From assembly GCA_022661535.1 (NCBI GenBank), contig JAKULF010000007.1, forward strand, positions 2,046,001-2,110,000: 64,000 bases of DNA. Direction: 5' to 3'. Below the pieces are notes generated by a model. That model searched no databases. It was not told the DNA's origin and saw only the letters and a program-made list of their open reading frames with translations. This document shows positions 54,271 to 64,000 of this stretch, one piece after another. The stretch's first letter is position 1. Each line of letters opens with the position of its first letter. The position numbers and the translations under genes are program-made. This DNA is from Eutypa lata (Eukaryota > Ascomycota > Sordariomycetes > Xylariales > Diatrypaceae).

Positions 54271-56732
54271 GTTGCGAATGTACATTGCAGTGGTTCTGCG
54301 CTGGCGATGACGGCTGAGGTTCATTGGCGGCAGCGGCAGCGGCGGCCGCGGATGCGTTGTTGAACGAGAGATAATCGAGGTTCGTTTTCACCCTGCGCAT
54401 CATGGACTGCTGGATCTGGGATATCGAGAAGCGGTGGTCACGGCGTGGTGCGGATTGGTCGTTTGCTGTTGTTGTTGTTGTTGTTGTTGCTGCTGTCGAT
54501 GTCCGGTCGAGGGATGTGCGCGACTGCGAGCGCTGCATTTCGGGCCGCGGGCCACCACCACCGGTGATGTTCGGCATCGTCATGCGGCGGAGCTTGTCCT
54601 GTTGGGCTAAAAGGTCGGACTCGCTCATACTCGCCGGCGTCTTCTGGCCGAGGCTATGCAGCGCTTTCTTCTTCGGGACGCCCGCCGACGGTGATGCCCT
54701 CATGGGCGGGGCGTTCATGCTCATCTCCGGGCTGCTCCGTGGCGGACTTATTACCCGGTTTCGCTGGTCCACCGAGATCAGAATCGTCGCTACCCGCTTC
54801 AGGTCGTAGGTGCCTGGTCCGTTGGCCCGATCCAGGATGTCGACCACGGCGTTGAACAACCGCTCGATGTCTTTTGTGAGCTTGCTCTCGTGGCTCAGGC
54901 CGAGGCTCTGGTAGAGGAGAGTAATGCCGCACAGCACGAGGACGTCGGTCTTGTTGAGGCAGAATGAGAACGTCATGTTTCTCTCTTCCAGCAGCTGTAC
55001 TATTTGTATGATTTTTTTGCTGCATTCTCCCACCGCTATGAGAGAGGTGGCGGCCTTTGATCCCAGGCTTGACGTGACGGCCGGGCGATGGATCAGTGTG
55101 CGGATGTAGTAGTATGCCAATGCCTGAAGGAAACCGGTCAGTATATATATAATAATAATAATTTTTCAGTATCACTTACTAATACTGGAGATCTGCTACT
55201 GGTGATATCCGTAGATGGTTTGTCTTGAACAAAATTCAACTTGAGATGAGTCGGCAGATTCTCGCTCCACTCGGAAAGATCGGCATCTATCGACGACAGC
55301 AATTGAAGAGATAGTTCGTGGGTTGAGGCGGCGGGGTAGACCCTCTCCAGCACCTGGGCAAGAATCCGTGATAATCTGAAAAGTGCTAAGGCGCTCGAAA
55401 GCCTGGTGTACTCCCCCGGTAGAGTGGGTTGGAACCCTTTCTCGGTAACGTATTCGTCATCCGTATCAGACGGATATTCCGCATGGACGTCTTCTTCTCT
55501 CAGTAACTTCGGGAGACCGAGCATTGAGGCAGAAAAACTAGAAAACAGTCAGCTCACGTGCTCACAATAGATGATATGAATCCACCTTACCAATCCAGTG
55601 TATATAGGGTCCAGAAGACCTTCTTTCGGGTTTCGATAGTGAGAGCTCCGAATGAGAACCTCTTCTGGCTTTGATGTAAGCCTAACCTATGAGATAACCC
55701 AATCGCAACACCCTTATAATGTTGTAACCGCTTGTAGTCTGCCCGGATCATGCAGTACATCATAGCTAGGACTAAGCATTGCAATGTGGACATGGTGTTG
55801 TTCATGATGACAGCATCAAGAGTCCTCTGCCATTGGACCTCGCAAGCAGCGATCTGATCGACTTCGGGTGACTCGCTGGAGAGCGCTGCAATGCTATAAA
55901 CGAGGTATAGCTGGGTAATCTTGTGGTCGTTCTTCACCTTCTCGGGATCGGCAACGAAGTCCTCATAGAGGCGAAGAAAAGTCGGCTTGTGAAGCACGGG
56001 AAAGAGCGGGGCCCATTCTTGAAAATAGATATTGACACATCTATCGGTGAATAGCCGCGGCGGCGGCCTGATGGGTCGAGTAGGTAGATCGGAGACTAGA
56101 GGGTAGCATCCTTGAATATGAAGGAACGCTTCGGGATTGAAGTCGGAGCAGGGTTTGCCGATTTCCTGAATCTTACGTTTGAATGCCTCTGTATATACTG
56201 TTAGATACTTATCACGACCAGCGACAGAAGCCTATTGATCGAACTCACCAATGAAACCGCGTCCACTCGAAGCACCCATGAAATACGAATCCGAGTTCTC
56301 AACACCGAGCAATAACGGAGAGGCCTGGACTCGGAACACATCCTCTTTCGCCGGAGAGGCCGAGTCTCTCCTCGAGTCCACCGAAGCCGGGGAGGCGTGA
56401 GACGCCGCGGGGGTGAGGCGGTTGTCGTGCATCTTCGACAGCATGTCGATCTTCTCGTCCTTCTCGTCCAGGAGATCCTTCAGCTCCCTGATTTCCGTCT
56501 CGAGCTGCCTGACCCGCTCCTCGAGCGACTCCGTGTAGCCCCGGGGAAACGCGCGGCGGCTCAGCTTGTCGCTCGTGCGGCACTCGAACCCGACGTTGGC
56601 GCATTGCGTGCAGCACGGCCGGATGCCGTCGCAGCGGATCTTCTTCGACCGGCATCGATCGCACGCCTGCGCTATGCGACTCTGCGAGCTCGTGCCCACC
56701 TTAATGACCTTCATGGGCAGGATGCCGGGCAT
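53603..56732 (-). CDS. facB: FacB/Cat8-type Zn(II)2Cys6 transcription activator with a polyglutamine tract
   Basis: Four exons (56732-56249, 56188-55591, 55537-55180, 55123-53603) sum to 986 codons plus stop; relatives are about 850-900. The start is MPGILPMKVIKV, the conserved FacB/ACU-15 opening; an upstream in-frame ATG at 56819 is less likely. Residues 24-51 form the zinc cluster (C24, C27, C34, C41, C44, C51), with a coiled-coil dimer region at about 67-104. The fungal transcription-factor middle homology region covers exons 2-4. The C-terminal half is low-complexity: polyT, polyA, about 36 consecutive glutamines (54180-54285), a nine-glycine run and a Ser/Gly-rich acidic end, likely the activation domain. 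FacB activates acetate utilisation, gluconeogenic and glyoxylate-cycle genes; yeast Cat8 has the same role. Confidence 0.9.
54184..54275. repeat. CAA/CAG trinucleotide repeat encoding polyglutamine
   Basis: Mixed caa and cag codons (ttg and ctg on the plus strand) inside the FacB-type gene. The interruption pattern should reduce slippage compared with a pure repeat. Confidence 0.9.
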
Positions 56733-59546
56733 GTTCGCGGTTGTAAGTAGTAGTTGTTTCTTCTTGTTGTTTCTTCCCTTCTCTCTTTTTATTTTATTTT
56801 TATGCGTTTCCAAATGCAAACTCCTCGAAATCCTCTAGTCCTGTGGGTTTTTCTTGATATTCAACAAATTCTTGGCCGACAAGCTCCGTAGTGACAGGAT
56901 CTTGCAGCTCCATGAACACCCGTCGTCCTGGAGCCAGACAGTTCGTGGGAAGGGATCCTTTGACGCAAAATCACGGGAGTGGACTAATACGGGAGGTGTT
57001 CGCAGGATTTCAAATCGCGCACCATGAAATGCCACGCGAGCAGTACCAATCCGGAGCCGTCGGGGGCCTAATTTCATATATTGGACTCTCCGGTGAGAAA
57101 ATTGTTCCCACAAAAGGAAGCTTGCAGTGTGTGGGAATAATCTACTGTGGTCGCTAGAGTCGAGAATGTCGCGACGTGAATTCAGTTAGACTGGGGAGGT
57201 TGAAAACAGAGAGAATGAGTATGAACGAGTAAGGTGAATGGTGAAAGTAATGAGAAAAGGAAGTGTTGAGATTGTGTGGAGTAAAACATAAGAGCATAAT
57301 GAATGAATTAAGACGGAGGGCACGGTGCCCACTTGCCCCCCCCCCCCCCCCATCCGCCGTCTTCTAGTTCTTCTAGGGCTATACTACATATATAAACGCC
57401 TAACTTGTTATGGACTTCTACAGTCAGCGGGGTCGAGATCTCCTTTGCCTATTGCCCAATGACGAGCAGGGGAGAATCTGGGGTGGACTATAGTAGTAAG
57501 ACCGGGGTGAGAGGAAGGGAATGACTCGAGCTAACGCACGCCCACCCTCATCACATTCGCTGGACTGGCCACTATGCACAAGGCCTGGGGTCTAGGCCGA
57601 CGCCATCATCACGATGATGCCCTCCGTGTACGGGGGATGTCGAACCACTACGATTGTTTATTCAGCCAATCCAGCCTTAGCCTTGTTGGCTATACACCCA
57701 GAAACAAGCCCCCCTGACCTCGAGATTGGAGAACTTTGGGCAGACTAAACTAGGAAACCATTGGATTGATGGGTGAGAATTAGGGACTTACCCATTACCC
57801 CAGATTCTACTAGCAATGACGTGGAAATTGCTACTGGGAGGTGGCCGGTCTACTAAGGCCAAGGATCTCGGCACTTTTTTTCTGTGTTCTATGCATGTTG
57901 CTGTCAATATGACAGAAAACCAGCCCATCGGGTCGTCATTCTCCCTAATACCATGTTATAAGTTTCATCGCATTATGTTGTATATACCCCTTTTCAGCCC
58001 TTCAACCTCAACAGACGCAGTGGCTAGTTACAGAAATACGTAATACATGAACCGTCGGGTATCGGTTAGTTAATCAAAGCGCTTGGATGTGAACCTCACT
58101 GACAATACAGTTTTATGTAACCTCCCTGCCTCCATGCATAAGCGTATATAAATGCAGGTTTGTACCTATAAGAGAAGAGCAGATGTCACTAGCCAGGGTC
58201 CCAGTCCCCCCCATGCAGAAAATATTTCCAACTACTTGGCAGATCAGTAGCTACCAGCAGGGCACAGCCATTCTGAACCTGCCCGAAACCACCCGAAAGA
58301 CACCATCTTCTCATGAATATCATCAGCGTTTCTGGATTAGTCATGGCATATTCTGAGCTAACAAGCAGACAAAAAGCTGCATGCAATGTATGATGATGCA
58401 CTTGCTGCCTTGACACCTCCAACAGCACGTAGAGGCTAGATTGTACATAACCGAAAGACCTCGGGTTCCTCCTTTCGAATCGGCAGCCTTTCACATCTAG
58501 ATTGCATTAGTTACATTGCATCCTTCGTACTGCAGAAGCCTGACTGCCTGACGACAACGACGGCGATTAAGGTACTTGTAAGAGTTTGAAACTGAATGAT
58601 ATTCACCGGCGTGACGCACTGCCGCGAATGCCCGCTTTATCGCACGTGCCGTTTATTCAAACCCCTTCTAGCACCTCACTAGTGGCTCAGCTCTCGGTGA
58701 ATATATTCGTATTTAGTTTGGTTCAATCCAAGTAGTCACTAACTAATGGGGTGCATAGGCGATATTGCAGAGACCTACTGTAGGAGTGTTAAGGATTTGG
58801 TATGAGGAGCCCCTTATAGTCCCATCATCTATGTATGACCATTCGATTGCGCAAAGGATGGCTCATAGGTAGAGTTGGAATCGCGCGTCTATATTAAGGC
58901 ATTGCCTGGCTTAAGATCTACTCGTATTCCCCTTCCGCGTCCGCATTTATAGGTGGATAAAAATGCACATCAAGGCAGGCGACCGTTTGTCGAATTGAAA
59001 CAACCAGGCAAACAAGCATTGATCCAGGGCGTAATGAGCTTGTCTAAACGACATTCATGGAACTATGAAAGAATCCCCCTCTGTTCAACGTTTTAGCCAA
59101 TCAACGAAAAAAAGAATACGACGGTTAAATAGCTTTCTTTCCAAATGGGTAAATTGAATGAATGCCCAACACTATGGCGCCAGGATACTATACAGAGATT
59201 GTGTGTAAGACTAGCCCTATATCAGAAGCTTGGAGCCTTGAACCGCCATACAATAACTAGATGGGGGGGGGTTCAGGGTCTGCGGACCGACTAAGTGGTC
59301 GTCTGAGAGGATGCAAAGGGCCGAAGCCCACATCCCTTTTAGATTGCTTCGTTATAAACTCTGTTTCCGTTCAAGAGCCTGTATAGGTAGTTCGGAAGCT
59401 AAAGTCACATAAATGAAGATCTCAGATAACGAAACGCATTGTCGTTCGTCGTTCGAAGAGTGATCCTCCTGCTTCCCGCTCTGGTTAGGCCATGTGCCAT
59501 AAAGACAACGCGCGCGCCTGAATGCATGGGTATCAAATTCATGAAA
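56733..59546. other. Long upstream region of the FacB-type gene
   Basis: About 2.8 kb without a convincing gene. It includes a run of 16 C (57336-57351) and one 101-codon unbiased frame (58189-58494). The length would suit a complex promoter or long 5' leader. Confidence 0.5.
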
Positions 59547-61182
59547 TCAACTGAAATCATGACGGTCTGCGCCCTCTTCACTTTGTTCAGCTTCCATAGC
59601 CTTGAAGTATGTCAACACGGTCTCCTCTTTCAGTAAATCGTCTCTCTATAAGCGTCCAGTCGTTAGTTTGATGCCCTGATATCCGTCAATGCCGGCCGAG
59701 GGTAGTCAAAACGTTTGTCTTACCTCGCTATTCAATATCTCAATAGTCCTTCCCAGAAGGTCCGTCTCGATGTTCCTGAGTTGTATTGCAGCTTGCAGAG
59801 TCTCCGCACGTACTGTTTCCGGAATGTCAGAATCACCATCTTGGATATTAAGCCGTTCGAGTTGTTCCTCAACCATTTCAAGAATGATTGTAACGACCCG
59901 TAGCTCAAAAATGTGCTTCAAGTCGTGGTCGCCGATGAGCTCTTTGAAAGAACCCGGTACGTCTGTAACGTCCTTTCCCTGCCAGAACATCTTAAGCTGC
60001 TGCGACCCATCGGTCTCCTGTAGTATCCTGAAGTCGAGCCCATCTTCTTCATTCAGACACATCAGATAAACGAAAGGGGCCAGCCAGCGTGATGCGCCAT
60101 TCTCATCCTGTGTTATCTCCAGAGTGGGCTTTCGGCCAAAGACGTGCAGCTTAGCTTTTAGAAGAGGATCATCACTCATTAGTTTCAAAGGGAGAGAGAG
60201 ACCATGTCGAGTTGACGCTGAATCAATGAAACCATAGCTGAACAACATCTCAGCTGCGGACTTGTTTTCTCCGTAGTTAATGGTGACCTCTGTCCCTGGT
60301 GCTATGTTTACCCCGTCACGTAAGAGAAGCACGACTTCATCCTTGCTGTTCTCTTCGAAGTAAGCAGTGTGTTGGTGAGAGTGGTTGGCCAAGTCGAGAC
60401 ACGGCACCAGAGACTCTCCAGATCTCGGTAGCTCCAGCGAGCGAGAACGATACAGAGCATCAAGCCAGATCCAATCGCGTACTGCGATACTTTCGTCTAT
60501 GGAGAGAATCTCATACCATAGGGGAATAGACTCTGTCTTCGCTTTGATAGTGTCAAATTCCTTCGTTAAAACGGAGAGTTTTGCAGATACGGCAGCCTTA
60601 GCAAGTTAGGTCAGGAAGTATTAGGATTCGATCAATAGACCAAACGGACCCCTTACCTCGAGTGAAGTGCCTTTCAAGTGAGTAATTTCAGATTCTGACC
60701 ACATTGTGGGTACGGGTATCTGGGCAGGTAAGAGGCTGAAGTATTGTGTCCATGGAGTAGTAGCTCCATGGCTCCCGTTATAGTCGGGGGATGAAAGGAC
60801 CAGTTGCATTAATAGGAACAAGAGGATGTCATTTCGCGTAGACTAGAATAAGGTGACCATCAAAGCAGGTCAGGATATTATATTCAAGCTTGATAGAAAT
60901 GGTATAGGGGTACTTTACCTGATGCCCCGCAGCATCAAGAAGCTGACGGAATTCTTTATTCTCTTTGGCATATTCCTCGACACTCTGAGAAGAGAGAACG
61001 AGATCTCCAGGTACTTTCAGAATTGTGCAGTTCTCGTTGTTATTTTCATTCGCCAAATCTTTCTCGGCCATGAGACCATAACCTCGACCCTCGATATCAT
61101 GAACTTTCACATCAACGAATTGGACGTCATTTAAGACACACCACGCCGGGAGAGAATCTATTGGGAAATGACCCCTTTTCAT
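59547..61182 (-). CDS. SET-domain lysine/histidine methyltransferase (RLSMT/SETD3-SETD6 group)
   Basis: Four exons (61182-60919, 60842-60657, 60596-59724, 59645-59547) sum to 473 codons plus stop. The SET N-flank has GRGYG (32-36). The SET core has PCLDLANHSHQH with NHS at 221-223, then EVTINYGENKS with INYG at 256-259. These are the AdoMet-binding motifs of the SET group that includes plant Rubisco methyltransferase, SETD3 and SETD6. A large insert separates the two SET halves, and a helical C-terminal substrate-binding domain follows (LKHIFELRVVTIILEMVEEQL). The protein substrate is unknown; in yeast, relatives such as Rkm enzymes methylate ribosomal proteins. The ATG at 61182 was preferred because the frame further upstream has no other ATG. 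Predicted cytosolic or nuclear. Confidence 0.88.
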
Positions 61183-61637
61183 CTTGTCAATTTTGAAGCT
61201 GGACTCATTGGAGAAACCCAGCAAGCTGCTCGTGTCTAGTTAATGTTAAGATAGGCGGTGGGTATGTCGTAGATCTTTAACATAGATCCGTAGGGCTGGT
61301 GGGATATCTGTATACTTCTTAAAAGAACATTGAAGTTATCTCAAATGCCGAGTGGCGTCACCCTCCATCTTTTGTGGCACGATCCCTGCTAAAGTCCACA
61401 ATCAGGGCAAAAATCCAGGTCCGGCGCTCCTAAAAACGCCTAGGAATCTGAAAATTAAAAAGTTTATCTAAGATAAGATGGCAATCCATGCAACATCCCC
61501 CTCCCCCACCTGCCCACCTTATTGTACAACAAATATCGCGCTGCATTTGAACCTCCTTGTTCTTATCCCGGTCGATCACCAGCTAGGTAGAAATTTAAGC
61601 TTATCATAAGAGAAAGAGAAACTTGACCTTCAACATT
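61183..61637. other. Divergent intergenic region between the SET and GTPase genes
   Basis: Short shared promoter of about 450 bases. No gene seen. Confidence 0.5.
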
Positions 61638-63111
61638 ATGCCCAGGGATCCGTTGATCGGTCTTGTTGGCAAGCCTTCCGCCGGCAAAAGTACGACGTTG
61701 AACAGTCTTACTGATGCTACGTCCAAAGTTGGTGGGTTTAGCCAACCTTGAGTCGACAAAGTCTCTATTTCGAGACGCGAAAAACACCCCGCTGATATAA
61801 TTTGCGAAACAGGGAACTACCCGTAGGCGCTTCTTTTTTGTTTCTAGTACATATATAACCCGTCGGTAGAACCCAAACTAAGCCGACTTTTTTTTTCAAA
61901 CCCTCAGATTCACCACGATAGATCCGCAACGAGCGATCGGCTACCTCCAGATAGAATGCGCCTGCGCGCGCTTTAATGTCCAGGACAGGTGCAAGCCCAA
62001 TTACGGAGCCTGCGTCGAGGGGCGGCGTTCCGTACCGATTGAGCTGCTCGACGTCGCTGGACTGGTCCCTGGAGCGCACGAGGGCAAGGGGTTGGGTAAC
62101 AAATTCTTGGATGACCTGCGGCATGCCGACGCCTTGGTTCACGTCGTCGACGCTAGCGGGAGGACGAATGCCGAAGGCGAGAACACCCGCGGCTACGACC
62201 CATCTCAGGACATCGCGTGGCTGCGCAGCGAGATCGTGCAATGGATAAAGGGGAATCTGTGGGGACGATGGGGCTCGATCAAGAGACGGCATATGGCCAC
62301 GAAGTCCACCGCGGTCGAGACGCTACAGGCGCAGTTCTCCGGCTACGGCAGTAACGCGTCGGTCGTGGCTCGGACGCTCGACCGGATGGGCCTGAAGGAG
62401 CCCCTGGAGCACTGGACCGAAGAGACGGTCGACCAGGTCGTGAGCGCGTTCATCGACGAGAAGTTCCCCACCGTCATCGCGCTGAACAAGATCGACGACT
62501 CCGACGCCTACACCAACCTCATGAAGATCACGAAGCAGCAAGACCCGAACATGGTGGTAGCCTGCTCGGCGAAGGCCGAGCTGTTCCTCCGAAAGATGGC
62601 AAAGCAAGGCTACATACGATACACGGAAGGCACCGAGTTCGTGGACACGCGCGAGGACCTGATCGCCGACGGCGACCCCGACGGCGGGGGCCTGAAGGAG
62701 CTGGACGAGAAGAACAAGAACACCATCGAGGAGTACCGGGACATGATCCTCTTCCGGTACGGCTCGACCGGCATCGTCCAGGTGCTCTCGAAAGCGGCGG
62801 AAGTGCTGGGGCTCGTCCCCGTCTTCCCCGTCCGGAACGTGTCGACTTTCAGTTCCGGGTCGGACGCCAAGGTCGTTTTCCGAGATTGCGTGCTGGTCAA
62901 TAAGAACCTGACGGTCGGCGAGGTCGGTCGGAAGGTCATGGGAGATGCGCCCATAGCCTATATAGAGGGCGTCGGTGGGGTTCGCGTATCCGAGGATGCT
63001 ATCGTGTCGGTCGGGAAGAACGATGTGAGTAAACGAACTAAAAGTATGAAATCGTCACCCTTTGCTAACATTATGGATTAGGTCTTGTCATTTAAAGTAG
63101 GACGGGCATGA
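61638..63111 (+). CDS. Obg/YchF-family GTPase (yeast Ygr210c type)
   Basis: Four exons (61638-61731, 61813-61822, 61908-63024, 63082-63111) sum to 416 codons plus stop. The G1 loop is GKPSAGKST (11-19). Switch I is NYPFTTIDP, spread over a 10-nt microexon and its neighbour. G3 is [16 protein letters not shown] (83-98), G4 is NKID (228-231), and VVACSAKAE is the G5 region. The C-terminal quarter ([40 protein letters not shown]) is a TGS-like domain. This matches the eukaryotic and archaeal Obg-related GTPase represented by yeast Ygr210c rather than OLA1. These GTPases are thought to work with ribosomes, but the precise role is unknown. Without the microexon the frame is lost and switch I is broken, so it is well supported. 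Confidence 0.9.
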
Positions 63112-64000
63112 TACCATAAATCTAATATATATTAAAATCCTCGACTCCCTTACACAATACATCCAATGTATCCCATCTGATGGTCTACAATTACCACTCC
63201 TGTATACCCAAGGTATACGCACATGCCGATATGATATCTCTAAGCTCCATGCGCTTCTTCGATGAAGTATAGACAAATTTCAGAAAGCGGCGTAGTGGCT
63301 AGCTCTGGTATGCACCCCCCGAGGCTGTTTCTTTCTGCCATTTTACCACATACCGTCTTTGTCAGTCCGAGGATCCATTTTCAATGTGATTTGGGGTGTA
63401 TTGCAAATACTCTATGAACTGTGTGTTCTGCCAGTAAGTTTAACGAAAGGCAAGGGCTTGGAGAAGTAGAGTGACTGCCATTAAACCAACTCTTAGGTAT
63501 TGGCGACATGAGTGGGAATTATGCCTTCGTGTTTGAAAATGCTACCAATAAGATCACCATAATACAGTGAACGGGAAAACAAGATCCTCGAAGTACTAGA
63601 ATATAAATAAATTGGTAGGTATCTTGCTGCCATCGGTATCTTGACTATATTCTCTGTATCTCTGTCTGCGTCTGTGCGTGTACACTTTCTCCAGCCTACC
63701 CCTATATCCTCTACGAGTTTAGAAGAAACTATGGATCCGTAAGATGATGAACTAGATATTTTACTGTTTTAACGACTCCCAGTGATATCCTCTACTTAAT
63801 AACTTATACATGTAGGGAGTAGTCATACTTGGGAAAATGAAATATTGGCGGCTATTCACGAGCAGTTGACAATCAAAAAGGTCTCGCGCAGGTAAAGCTA
63901 TAATCTCCGGGTAGATTTCATATACCTGACAAGACTTCCATGGAACACTAGGGAAATGCAATTCGCGGAGTTTAGATACATCTAAGTTGATCAACGTATG
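63112..64000. other. Terminal region, no gene recognised
   Basis: A 77-codon minus-strand frame at 63761-63994 has no recognisable similarity and could be the edge of a gene outside the window. Otherwise nothing was seen. Confidence 0.4.

Noticed and set aside
57336..57351. C homopolymer as a structural regulatory element
   Set aside because: It is a plain 16-base run; such tracts are common and length is error-prone in assemblies. No paired G tracts were seen nearby.
58189..58494. 101-codon minus-strand frame upstream of the FacB-type gene
   Set aside because: No recognisable motif, no codon bias, and adjacent sequence is stop-rich.
1..64000. CRISPR arrays, bacterial IS elements or operons
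   Set aside because: No regularly spaced repeats were seen. Genes are intron-containing and eukaryotic.

Overview
This window looks like nuclear DNA of a filamentous ascomycete (Pezizomycotina, probably Sordariomycetes). The genes are monocistronic and lie on both strands. Most carry short introns of about 45-120 nt with GTRAGT-like donors. The families are typical of mould genomes: FacB/Cat8 zinc-cluster regulator, SWC4, Gpi11, translin, a PNP-NACHT STAND protein and fungal Hsp70-like proteins. Coding regions are GC-richer than the AT-rich, transition-decayed spacers. Exon boundaries were assigned by eye from splice signals, reading frame and family similarity; for most genes the summed exons are an exact multiple of three.

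Layout. 0-6.3 kb: an unrecognised multi-exon gene (-) and an Hsp70-like ATPase (+). 6.3-10.1 kb: gene-poor, with a hairpin repeat. 10.1-16.7 kb: casein kinase I (+), a p24 cargo receptor (-), SWC4 (+). 17.4-20.1 kb: a GH79 glycosidase (-) whose 5' end abuts an AT-rich inverted-repeat element. 21.4-26.7 kb: a short-chain dehydrogenase, a small secreted protein and a frameshifted saccharopine-reductase-like gene (all -). 28.2-31.0 kb: 5-hydroxyisourate hydrolase and a hypothetical protein (both -). 32.1 kb: a tRNA-derived SINE-like element.

32.9-38.2 kb is the most interesting part. A 914-residue aspartyl-tRNA synthetase fused to a DUF2156 aminoacyl-transferase domain (ErdS, ergosteryl-aspartate synthase) is divergently paired with an alpha/beta hydrolase. 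The hydrolase is well placed to be the deacylating partner (ErdH-like). Together they would form a tRNA-dependent sterol aspartylation and de-aspartylation module.

39.6-44.5 kb: a multi-pass membrane protein (+), a tRNA-like sequence and a PNP-NACHT STAND protein (-). 46.5-51.5 kb: translin (+), GPI11 (+), a glycerophosphodiester phosphodiesterase (-). 53.6-56.7 kb: FacB-type acetate regulator with a long polyglutamine tract (-). 59.5-63.1 kb: a SET-domain methyltransferase (-) and an Obg-family GTPase with a 10-nt microexon (+). Apart from the ErdS/hydrolase pair, neighbouring genes show no common pathway.
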